Source of the DNA: Dipylidium caninum
Taxonomy: Eukaryota > Platyhelminthes > Cestoda > Cyclophyllidea > Dipylidiidae
Length of the DNA stretch: 64,000 nt
Direction of reading: 5' to 3'
Assembly (NCBI GenBank): GCA_017562135.1
Contig: QEYB01000180.1
Location: 248,001 to 312,000, forward strand
Position 1 is the first letter of the stretch; each line of letters begins with the position of its first letter. Both the position numbers and the translations under genes were made by a program. Below the pieces are notes generated by a model. The model did not search any database. It saw only the letters and a list, made by a program, of their open reading frames with translations, and was not told where the DNA came from. This document shows, in pieces, positions 36,105 through 47,560 of this stretch.

Positions 36105-38317
36105 GAATTCTAACAAAAGAATAAAAAAGTGGTATACAGTATTTTCTATACAAACTTTGACCGCTAGAAGTACTTTTGTCCGGCAGGAACAAAAAGCCTG
36201 CACATAATCGACACCAAAACGAGAAGAAATCTACGACAATGTTAACTAGATTTCACATGTTTTCAGAGAAAGATGCTTCAAAGGGTTCTTATTTCAGTCC
36301 GACGAGGCTACTAGCAGTTGTGATGGCCGTTTACTCCCCCACCATTATTTAACCTAATATAGAGTGAACCTAGAGACCAAAACACGAAATTTATGTGGGC
36401 AAAAATGGCTATGAGGGAGATAAGATGCAGAAATATTAAAATCAGAGCCGCGACACCCAACCGGAAAAACTTCCCTGTAATTTTCAAAAAGTAAACAATC
36501 TGACAGTTGCAGTATCGCGGTTTAGAAGATCCAAAAAACCCACCAAGAAACAAATCTCAAAGCAAAAATACAGAAGCATAAAACGAACCCAACTGTGGAA
36601 ATAAGCACCATACAGAGACCAGAAAAATCGCGCCAATGTTACACCAGTTAAAAGTACTGTCTTTTGTATTTAAATGCTAGCAAAAACACGATCATGGACC
36701 GCTAACTACATCCTCGAATCTTTAATACACTTTAAGCCTGGGGTGCAAGTTTGCGATTTGCTTTTGAGCGATCAGTTTTAAGCCTGAATGATTTTAGGTC
36801 TTAGTTCAGAATTCCACAAAATATACCCTTTTGGATTTAGAATAAACTTTATCGGGTAGCTTATTCATTGCAATAATTTCCCAAACCGTTACATTCCGAC
36901 CGTATTATCCGCGTCATAAGCCTGATACCTTGATGTCGTGCGACACTTCACAAAAGCGATCCATCATGCTTTGATCAAAATGCATGCAGAATTAGGATTC
37001 GTACCTATATTGGTGTTGTGAATAACGAACCCTTTATGGCTAATACAAAGGGATTGAATTGGCTTTGTGCTCCTGCCGATATTAATCGCAGCAAATATTC
37101 GCTAAATCGCATACCTGTTTATGGCACTTTGTCTCTTCCCTATCCCAAAGATCAACTCTCGCATGACGCTTTATTCAGAGAGTGAATATAATGACAGCAG
37201 CCGTCGGGACTTGCACATTCAAGAATCTCACAGCGCAACAAATTGGGGAATTTGACAAAACTGCACTTTACTGGTGCTAAGTATTCACAACTATTTCGTG
37301 TTGTGCAAGTCAACGTAGCCTATTAAGATTCTGTTATACTATCCATGGATGCAAGTAAATAAGCACCTTTACTACGAGAATGTTATAATAGCTAGTAATA
37401 CGAATGTTTAACTGTATCGTCATAGGTCGACCCTGTTTAGATGTGTTCGGTTGGTGCCTCACGCATTTGGGAATATTTGTTCCTGGTATGTTTCGTTTCG
37501 GTGGAACCTTCTACAGTTCTATTGGTTGTGCTTTATTTCAGTTTGCATGAAACCACCTCTACTCCGTGCTTGGTACCAACTTGAATGGTGTTGGATTGAC
37601 ACTTTATGATCTGATACCGTCTAATATAGGAGCATTTCGTCGCACCAATATTTCGGCATTTCGGCTTCTTATTAGAGTTTTTAATACCCCAAACAACCTG
37701 CCATCTGTCTCAAACCCACTAGTTACTGTGACTATTCATAATCGCACCACAATGTAGTAGCAGTAGGCGTCTATGTTAACACAACACTGTTTCAAACGTA
37801 ACAAAACTTGGGCAGTAGACCTAGCTCGTCTTAAAATCCTTGTTATTGTAAGTTGTTTGAAATATGACTTACTCCTTCTTGTTCTGTGAACCATTGTCCA
37901 CGTCTGTTTAACCCATATTGCATTCGACTTATCTTTTAATATTGGCCCTTTTTTGATCTACAGACCTTTTGGCATTCAACTCGTCTTATCCTGACTAGTA
38001 TAATTTTTATTACTTCCACCCTCAGATGACGTCTACGTTCAAGTCCCTAAGTAGAATTAGCGCGATATATCGGAGCGTATAGGCCAATAAAAAATTTGCT
38101 CACCTCGCTAGATTAAATAACTTTGACAGCAGTATTGGTCTGTAGATAATTCTCGTTTATATCAAAAGGTGCTCGAGTTAAAATCCAGATATTCATTTAC
38201 GAAGTAAACAAAATCCACACAATCAGATGTTCATTTGATTAACTAACTGTTATTTCTAACAGCTGTGTGATTGGATTCCGAAACTGGTATTCTTCGGAAC
38301 ACCCAAAAGTATAGACT
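36105..38317. promoter_or_regulatory. shared upstream region of divergent AGGF1 and Orai genes
   Basis: About 2.2 kb, AT-rich, with no supported gene. On the AGGF1 side an acceptor-like TTTTGTTAG lies directly before the start codon (RC of about 36106-36120), suggesting a spliced 5' UTR or a trans-splicing site. A 63-codon plus-strand frame at 37566-37757 has no recognisable motif and is not called. Confidence 0.4.
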
Positions 38318-40328
38318 ATGACTAACAGAGGCAGTGCCGACGATGGTAATTTCCCTTGGACGGAACACTTGCCCCTGGCGGAGACTCACCGTTCCGTCAA
38401 TCGCACCTCTATTCGGAAGTTACACCTAAGTCGCGCCAAACTCAAGGCTTCCAGTAGAGCTAGCGCCCTTTTATCCGGTTTCGCAATGATGGCCATGATT
38501 GAGCTCACCGTAATTCCATTCTACTTCATAATGTTAACTGATTCATTTTATTTCTTGCATACCAATACTGAATAGTGACGGTCTTCAAACTCTTTATACA
38601 GACTTCGTAGGCTGTGGAGCTTTGCGGTCGAGGTATAGGCTTCATTTTTCCTAGGTATAATAAACAATTTTACGTTAATAAAGATAAGGGTACTCAAACT
38701 GTACTTTGCATGTTTTTAATGAAGGTCCAGCATACTGGCTAAAGATCACAATTTATGTGGCAGTTATTAATTCATTACGACCTAGCAGTTTATTAAATGA
38801 GTTGGCTTTCTGTAGCGAAATTTTTTTAATGCAATTATCGGCCTATTTTTTGCTGTTGCGAATTTTTCAAAGTATTTTAATTTCTTTTTGAATATTGATT
38901 TGAGCAGGTCACAAACATTGGATCTCTTTTTTTTAGATAGAGAATGACGAGGATAATCGCGTACCCGAAGTGCTTTTGGTTGTCTTTACGGCTTTCGCAT
39001 CACTGTTGATTGTGGTTCACATCACCGCCCTCATGATAAGCACCTGCATACTTCCGCAACTTGAATGCTACATCAGTGTTTGCGAAAGCTCAGATGGGAG
39101 CATCGATTCCCCCTACGAGAAGGTTCGTGGGTGAGTTGTTGGCATGCGCCGTCCGCTTACTCCCATTCTTTTCTATCCACCGAACGTCTGGATCAGAAAA
39201 AAAGGCACGCCGTTGTACCCTTCATCGGCTTGGGCTATCTTTTTTTGCCTTTTCTTCTTCCACGCCCCTACCACAAACGCAGTGTATTGCAGGTGGCATT
39301 TATTTCACTTGGGGCGGTTGGCCAGGCCATTTGGTAAGCGCCACTGTTGTTCAGAAATGGGCAAAAGTGGACACAGACCGGAGGCAAAAGCCGCTAAAAC
39401 TATTCGAATCGTGAATTTGGTTTTTAGGTTTTAATGTCTCTTTGTGTGAATGGTGATTTTACGTTTCATGGTTAAGGTATTCCAATTAATACCTTATCCT
39501 TCAACTTCACCTAATCAGCTATGTGGGTATGATGAAATCAATAAGGCTATTAAGTGTAACAATATGATTAAATCGCGATTACATCTCTTTATTTCTCTTA
39601 GCATTGAGGCCCATTAAGTTGTTTCCCAGCGGCGGTCTAGCAGTGCCATTATTAGTGATTGACAAGGAAGTTGACTACAAATGGAAGCATGAAAAGCAGA
39701 CAGTTGTAATAGTTTAGAAAATGCGTTACATATTTGTAGTAAACTCCAGGAACTTCTAATTGGGTTACACATAAAAGTCGAAATTTTAATAATATGGGAC
39801 TCTTCCTTCTCGTGAAAACAGACTAAATTTCCTTTGCTGATCGACCACCACTTCAGTTGATCCTTAAATTCACTAGGAACCCAGTATAAGAAGTGGGTTC
39901 TTCGATCGTTTCATAAGAACGTCGAACCTTTCTTCGTAACGGTGGAGGTGTAATGTTAAAAGTGTGTTAATTTCAGCTACATCGAAATGTCCTGGATATT
40001 CAGTACGGCCTTAGGCATGCTGCTGTTTTTGGTGGTGGTTGTGCTGGCCTGTTGGGTGAAATTCTGGAATATCTCCAAGTGGTCTGCTGGTGTCTGTTTC
40101 CTCATTGTGGGCCCAGTAGTGGTAGTTTTCGTGCTATTTGCAATCTTCTTCTACCGAACTCTTATCTCCTTCAAGTATCAGCACGCCTCGAAGATGGTCG
40201 ACTCTTTAGACCGATGGATGTCGGAGCTGGAGAAAGGCACTTGCTCTCCAACTCAACCCCATAGCACTTCTCTCCCCACTAGCCCAGCCCTCCAACGATC
40301 TCAGGATGTCACATATGTCTCTCCCTGA
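38318..40328 (+). CDS. ORAI: Orai-type store-operated calcium channel
   Basis: Four-helix plasma-membrane subunit of the CRAC channel opened by STIM. Exons 38318-38509, 38937-39130 and 39977-40328; GT/AG at every border and phases 0 and 2 agree; about 245 residues. The pore helix reads [20 protein letters not shown] followed by MAMIE, so the selectivity-filter glutamate (human Orai1 E106) and the basic gate are kept. Acidic residues IENDED follow, where the human outer ring DADHD lies. TM2 contains [15 protein letters not shown]3 reads [20 protein letters not shown] then CWVKF: the glutamate equivalent to human E190 is valine. TM4 ([20 protein letters not shown]) runs into a short charged C-terminal helix, the STIM-binding part, and a Ser/Pro tail. 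Start chosen as the first ATG upstream of the conserved pore-helix block; the N terminus lacks the long Pro-rich tail of human Orai1. Confidence 0.95.
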
Positions 40329-40730
40329 TTTACTTTATCCCCGTCTACATGAGCATTATCATTATCCTCTCCTCTTTCTAACTTAAATATATGCATATCA
40401 TCGTACTTGCTGTTTTCATTTTCATCACGTAACCGTTCTCATCCTTTAAGTAGTCCTCATTCACACCACAGATATTGTACCTATCCTGGTTTACCACCAA
40501 TGTCTATGCATATTTGTTTGACCTCTCTCCACAACCCAGAATATTGTTCTTGGGTATAACGTCTTACCTTTTAGGCAGGCTCAAACAATAGAAATGGATA
40601 ATTGCACACTGACAGCAGTTGCTTTTATATTGATTCTTTAATCTATACACAGATCTGTTCTTTTCGTTTAGGTGAGAAGGTTAGGGTAACTTCGGTAGAG
40701 TGCTGTAACTGGGTGAATTCTTAAGTCAAA
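40329..40730 (+). other. spacer between Orai stop and PYROXD1 first exon
   Basis: About 400 bp on the shared strand, holding the Orai 3' UTR and presumably the PYROXD1 promoter or a trans-splicing acceptor. No canonical AATAAA was noticed. The close head-to-tail spacing leaves room for a compact promoter or, less likely, a polycistronic unit. Confidence 0.4.
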
Positions 40731-43700
40731 ATGGCAGAAGTGGTCGTGGCTTCAGACGAGTGGAGGCAGTGTAAATTGATTCATTCTGACGTGCGTCTTG
40801 TAGGTCGACATCTTCGACTTTGTTGTTGTGGGAGGTGGTATAGCGGGAGTGGTGTGTACAGAAACTTTGTGTGGAATGATCGAACCTCCCTCCTTCGAAG
40901 TGCCAGCCGCGAGGGCATCGTCGTCGTCACAGTGGCGTGTCTGTCTCGTTTCAGCCTCTCCCGTCCTCAAGACTCCCGTCAACGTACGTCGCATCACCCG
41001 CCTCATCGAGGACTTTGATGTAGCCGAGCGCCCTTGTGGAGATTGGTCGCGTGTTTGGCCCAACATCCTTACTGTCCTCGTCGACAGAGTTTCCAAAGTA
41101 GAGTGCGTTCGCGTACACACGCACACACAAACACGTCTCACTCGCCTGTTGTTATTATTTGTTTGGGTGTAAATTAACATGCCCACTATAATATTCATTC
41201 GAATACAAGGCAACTAGCCAATTCTTGCGAGTTTATCACCTTGTGCATTAAGCGGATTTGAGCCTCGTGTAATCGCGGGGTTTAACAGGCCAGACTCAGT
41301 CATTTTGAGAGGCCAATGAATTTGAGAAAATTTCTTGTAATTATAAATATCACAAGAAACTAAAGCCTTCTTTTGAAAATTAGTTGCGATAACCGACTGG
41401 TGCACTTGGCGGGGAGGCCGGACCGACCACTGAAGTACGGACGCATTTGCATGGCGACGGGTGGAGTGCCTCGGACTATTGTGCCCTCCCACCTCTTGTG
41501 CTGACACTCCGCGACACCGAGTCCGTCGCCCAGTTCCGTTCTCGTCTCTCTGGTAAAGTCTTACCCTTTTCGTTTCTACGCCCTCTGCTCTGAGCTGCTA
41601 ACACACACCCGTCGACACACAAATTCATTCTTAGCGTGTTCAGCCTCGGAATACTTCTCTCCAACTGGACTCGCTCCGTATTAATATGGTAAAATGCATA
41701 GACATGAAATTATCCCATTGGTGAAAACCTTACTTTCCTCATTTGCGAGAAGTTACATTCAATCGACATGTCAAGAATCGTCTATTTTTGTTTATCATGT
41801 TCCTATCGCTTTTGTGAGGCCGTTGGATTTTGGTCTGGTAAATGGTGCCTGCAGAGGACTCCTGAAGGCACGGTGACCTCAGGACCGGCAACATGTAGCC
41901 AATCTTTGAAGGTGAACCCTAGACCACTACCCTAAGGCCCTGGGGTGTACGTGAATCAATGACTTGGATGATTTGCACACAACATTCAACCTTGACACTT
42001 CTTCATTAATGTTGCATTCTCCAGCCGATATCTGGTACTTTAGCATAAAAGGGGCTCTAAACAATTTGCATTGTCCCGCCTAAATTCCATGCTTGAAACA
42101 TTTCTCCCTTTTTCATCTTTCATGTAATGCAGTCCCGGCGAAGATCCAAAGTTCATACTGGATGCGTTCTCTTGACCGCTCAAGTGTCATGTAATGTTGG
42201 CTAACTCCTCTAGTGGTGTCTACACGTGAGAACGAGAACACATAATACTTGCTTAAGGAGTGTCTATTCTCATACTTTTTAAGCAGTCACCCAATAGTTT
42301 AACACTCCGGTCTCTCGGGTCCCTCCGACCATCACTTGAGCCACTATCCCCGACTAAAGTTCACAGAAACCGAACGTTAGGGAAAAATAAGTTGCATTTG
42401 ACTGTCCCCTTCTGTTGGCACGATTCTCCAGTCGCGACCAGGCGTGGAGCGCGAAGCAGTCGTAGTTGTTTGCGTACTGAAGCTTATATATGCTAGCTGA
42501 TGTCCGGTGGATGGTAACTTCAGCACGATTTTCGATAGCTCACATCTGGTTGTTGTTTGCTGCCTTACGAGTGTCACATGTATCACTCGCAAGGGGACCA
42601 TCCAGGCGTTTGGCGCATATTCACTGAGGGCCTTCCGAGTCGGAACATTCACCAATGTTAAAATTACATTGCCTCTGTTCTTTGGCTCGGTGTGCCATTT
42701 ATTTTATCCTGCTTAAGAGATAGGCTTCAAGTAGATGAATAGGAAATCCCTATCAAATCAGTTGTGAAACAATTTCTCCAATGTTTTGGCATCGCTACCA
42801 GGCGCTCGACGTGTTGTGTTGGTTGGCAATGGAGGCATAGCTACGGAGGTGGTTTATGAAATAGAGGATTGCCAGGTCCTGTGGATAGTCAAACACGATA
42901 ACATCGCCGTGCCTTTCCTCGATGCCGCTGCCTCTCAGTTTCTGCTGCAGAATGGACTGGCGAAACGAAGGAAGGTAGCTGGTGAACCCGGCAATGATGA
43001 TAGGAAAGGAAGGGGGAGTAAGACAACCCCAATGGTTCGCATACTGCGCCACAATGATGCTGATCATGGTGCCTCCAACTCCGCTGTTCAGGGAGAGGAG
43101 ATGAGCAGATTCACTGGATCAGCTCTTGGTCCCGACTGGGCCCGGGATCACTGCTTCACCGGCCTTATTGAAGGGGCCAATCTTAGCCGACCCATCAAGG
43201 TAACTTCTTCATTTTTTCTCTCGGCATTATCGCGTATAATGGTTTACAAAAGCCGACGATTAGTGGAAATCGTACGGGTTCTCACCCTTTGCTGATAAAA
43301 TGAAAACACCGCTAGTTACCAAATTCCACGCGTAGAAGGACGGAGGAAATGCATAGAGTAAGAGCACTGTCTTCCACCGCTGCTTCATCGTGTACACAAA
43401 TTCTTCAACACTTCCACCGTGTGTATATTCACAAAGAGGCGAGACTATGCAAAATTTATTCGTTTTACTCGTAGCATTTATCGCGACGGTAGACAACAGT
43501 TACCTTTGAAGTGTGTTGCGATTATTGCGGAGCACGGTACGATGGATTTTGTGCCGTCCTGGTGGCGCTTGTATTTCTCCACCGGCCTCTCACACGCTTA
43601 CTTAGGTCCCCTGAGTAGAATGTCTTCGCTAACAGATGTTGATTTCAATGAACCAAGCCTGAGGCGTGAGCCGCAAAAGGGATTGTTCCGACAGGGGTTA

Positions 43701-46700
43701 GAATAAGCGTAGTTATTTTTACTAGATACACTTACTCATGAGTGTTAATAAACGTCGTTAGGTGGTTTACAAGTGCCAAGTGGACCAGATCCTGTCCCCC
43801 TCTGAGTTTGCTGAGTCGGGGGACATGGCGATCGAGTCCGATTCAGAGGGTCCCCTGCTACCGCAGCAGTGCCCCACAACCTGGCCTTTGTATGTTCGGC
43901 TGAGCAATGGAGAATGTTACGGTGCTGACTTTGTGATCAGCGCCACGGGAGTGGAGGCAAACGTGATATCATCATTGGCTCCTTCTACCACCCCGTCGGC
44001 ATCATGCGCAGTACTAATGGAAGCACAGAACGGCATCGCGATGGCTCCTGTTGCTGAAGGTGGCGGCTTAGTGGTAAACGAGACAATGCAGTCTTCTGTG
44101 CCCGAGGTCTACGCCGCAGGTGACTGCGCCTTTGCGGGCTGGCAGCCTAAGGCGCCGCACTGGTTCCAAATGCGACTCTGGTCGCAGGCTCGCCAAACTG
44201 CTTTCCAGGCCGCCAAGAGCATGTTCTACCAGACGATCAGTGAGGAGGTGCCTCTGGATTTCTCCTTTGAGATATTCACGCATGTCACTCGCTTCTTTGG
44301 ATTCAAGGTCTGTTTCATTTTGGGTAGACGCATTGCTTTTGAGTGGTATTGCTTGGAGCTGTAGAGATATCAGTAATCTTTCAGCGGTCATGCACCGCCA
44401 GAACGATCTGCTTGCCATTGAAAGACACCCATCGCTTAATTGAGTTGCTGTCTGAATGCATTGTTGGTGAATAGAAGAGTTCTTACGAAGTTGGAGGACA
44501 TTTCTTCAACGCAAGTCAAAATAGGGCTGTGCCGGATCGAGCCCATCTGTGTAAGGTAGTAAATATGATGCCATCTCTGGTACGACGTGATGCGATCGAA
44601 CTTTATGGCCAGTGCCTCTATATTTAGACGGGGATGCAATACCATTGTCGGTGTAGTTGGGGACAGTAAAATCCTCCGTTAATACTTTACAAATTGAAAA
44701 TTGTAGGTATTGAAGATCATTAACAAACATTAAAACCCACTGTAAATGAGAGCAGGTTACATGTAGGTGGTCACCTGCCCTCCCTTCCAGGTGATGTATT
44801 CGAAATTTATCACCTACTGGAGCGCAACCAGGAGGGTCGACTGAGTGGTGATCTAGTATGAAAAGGCATAAGGGGTCACTGGCCAAGTTGTCTTGCCACA
44901 TAGTTAAGCTTTCATCATAATTTTGTATAATTCTTTTTCTATTTACTTAAGTGGAGTCTAAGGGTAGAGGATGTGAGGGGAGTATGCATTGTCACTCCTC
45001 GGAAAGTGAGTAATAATGTGTCCTGTGGCACCGGTTCTCGTGCACTTAGGTCTAATCACCTTTAGTGGAAATTTGTGCCACAACATAGCCTTTTGGCAAC
45101 CCCGAAAAGAAGCTGCGTGGGCCCGCGAAACTTGAGTTCGAAAGTGGGACGTCTTCAATGTCGTTCTGAAGTACTACGCCAGGTGCTAGTGTTCACCTTG
45201 CACGTGTGCTTTTCCTGTCAGCAGCTACGTTTTCACGCCAGCTTCGCTGCTGAAGTTGCTCCCTTCTAACTTCCCCTGGGCACGCAGCGTGCCTTGTCAC
45301 CGTCATTCTTTTTCTCCGGTCTACGCGGAACTTAAAGTCATCGGTCGTTCACGGTTAATGGTCCTTGTGTGCCCAACTCTTGACAACTGCCTCTTTTACC
45401 CACACTTCCATCATGGTCTCTTGAACAAGGCTTCCGATGACTTTACTAGTCATTACTTTTTAGACACTTTATTACCTGCGTTATTTTAACCGCAACAATA
45501 GTTTATACCTGACCCATTCACGTAGGCACTATAGTATTCACAAGTTCGGCGAGACTCGGTTTCACCTTAGCACCAGCGCGCAACCGGTGGGGCTGTTTTT
45601 CAAGGAGGATTGCAAAATGTAAATTATCGTCTTGCCGTCCCACACCCCATCCATCCACTCACCGAATTCCTGATGCACCACTGTCCGTTGATGCATATCG
45701 ACGATCTCCACTTTCAAAGTGCGCTTTGCCGACAATCTGCTGGACGATCTTGGAGGACACGAGCACACCATTTGTGGGGGGGGGGTGTCGATGTCCATGT
45801 CAAACATGGCATCTCAAACACAGCTCTCGTTTTTGCCGTCACTGTTGTCATGATCAATTAGGCGGGAGTTCTTCTCTCTTCATACACTGCTTTACTTTTT
45901 TGCACCCGCGATTTTTATTTCCCCCTTTTATGCATCTTCTTTTTAAAATGGTCTGGCTTCAAAATAGTCCCGTCATGAAAGTAGGTGGAAAAACTTCTGA
46001 TTATTCATTAGCCCGAACTCTACGCGTCCTTTGTTTGCGAATTAAAGCGAGTTTCCCTCAAAGTATGAGAGAAACAAATTAAAGTTTCATCTGCTTCAAT
46101 TACAAGGAGTGATATTTTTCGGAACGAGACTCCATAAATACGTAAAATCTCTACTTTCTTGGTGATGTAAAGGCAGTCAATAAACCCCCATCCCGCCCAT
46201 TTTGAGAAGGAAGAACTCTGGTTGATGCTAATCAGCTGCGACTTACACTTAACGGGGGGATATAACTGGACGAGGATGTCACGATGGCCCGCTCTCCGGG
46301 CTCCTCCCCTGTCCCCTTTTGTCATCTCCTGCTGCATCGGCCGGGCTGAATACTTGCGAAAATCTCTTGATCTGCAACAGGGTGACTTTTGTGCTCCGTC
46401 CTCCACTAGTGATGGCTCAACTTTTTGGGACAGAAATCGGCGGAATTGCAAGTGCTGCATTTGAACAGTGGAAGCGTTTTGCCAGGGTTATGAGGGCAAT
46501 TTTTACTCATCAGGTTCTGCTTACCTCATCTAACTTTGGACTCTTTAGCTTCGGTCTTAACCGATTTGCTCCCTTCGTGACGACGGAGAGAGCAATTATC
46601 GTGGCATAAGAGGCCTTTCCTGACTTGTCCCGTACGCTACGAATGGCAGCTCTGTGGGTTTTATTAACCGAAACCATAAAATTGCTTGTGGAGGACAGTT

Positions 46701-47560
46701 GACTCGCCTTCTTCCGCATTGTAAGTAGGTTTTATCTCAAGTCTGAAGACTTCATCAGATTGCTGCCGACCCTTTCTTGACCTCGACGTGGCCGGCGCAG
46801 CCTGGGAGCGTTAAGGCCACCACCTAAAATTCTGCTGAGTAGTGAAGGCTATTTGTCATGGGAGGCGGACGTGAGGACCTTTCCAGTGTCTCCCACTTGG
46901 CTTAACGTTCTGCCGCAGCTCTGCAAAGTTGGTCGAAAGTGGCCACTTCCATCAGCAGGGGATGTGTGTCTCAGCCCTTTACCTCGTCCTCCTTTGTATG
47001 AATAGCCTATTGCTGTGTGCGGCAAGTCGTCATCATTCAACATCCTCATCCCCATTAAACATTACAATTTGGCAACTAAAAGCCTACACTTTTGAGACTA
47101 GAGTTTTCGGCTTGTAATCAATTCGAAGAGAATCGACACATTCTGGTAGACTCAAATTAAGGTTACAATCGCCTTACTTTTGTACTTTTTATTACCAGAT
47201 TTAATTTCTTTTCCGACCGCGCTATTTTGTTTGGAAAGGAGTCTTCTTTCTCTCTATTGCTCGTGTGCATGTATGTTAAACTGACACTCATCTCTGTCGC
47301 AGGTCGTCCTTCTTGGCCTCTTCAACGGCCAGGGCCTGGACATGACCTCGCCTGAGGTCTGCGTTTTGCTGCGAATCACCCCCGGCGAGGAGTATGTCAA
47401 GTGCATCATGCGCAACGGGCGAATGCAGGGGGCTCTGCTAATAGGCGAAACTGACCTGGAAGAAACATTCGAGAACCTTATTCTCAGCCAACTAGACCTG
47501 ACGCACTTCGGCGAACACCTCCTCGACCCCAGTATCGACCTCTCGGACTACTTTGAATGA
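40731..47560 (+). CDS. PYROXD1: PYROXD1-type pyridine nucleotide-disulphide oxidoreductase
   Basis: FAD/NAD(P)H flavoprotein of the nuclear/cytosolic PYROXD1 family, which lacks the redox-active CXXC of classical members. Exons: a start exon near 40731 (end uncertain; a phase-0 donor after the third to fifth codon works), 40804-41102, 41385-41552, 42802-43199, 43762-44307 and 47303-47560. The FAD fold is [15 protein letters not shown]; then [17 protein letters not shown]; the NAD fold is [18 protein letters not shown]; then [25 protein letters not shown] and MRLWSQARQ. The last exon has the family signature [20 protein letters not shown] and ends SDYFE. About 590 residues versus 500 in human; the excess is in Ser/Pro-rich insertions. 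Exon 3 contains a frame break near 41459-41470. The last intron is 3 kb. Confidence 0.9.
41459..41470 (+). other. frame break in PYROXD1 exon 3
   Basis: The exon enters in the frame that reads YGRICMAT (family motif before the AG in human CLCAG) and must leave in the frame reading [16 protein letters not shown] with a phase-1 donor. The two frames differ by one extra base or two missing bases; the switch is most economical at the GG pairs here. The exit frame has a stop further upstream, so it cannot be used for the whole exon. Confidence 0.75.
44308..47302 (+). other. 3 kb last intron of PYROXD1
   Basis: Separates the exon ending FFGFK from the one beginning [11 protein letters not shown]. 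No nested gene is supported; short open frames on both strands show no family motifs. A G10 tract lies at 45776-45785. Confidence 0.6.

Noticed and set aside
46412..46506. Short frame [20 protein letters not shown] in the last PYROXD1 intron, plus strand
   Set aside because: It looks protein-like but is isolated, has no partner exon and lies inside the intron of a gene on the same strand.
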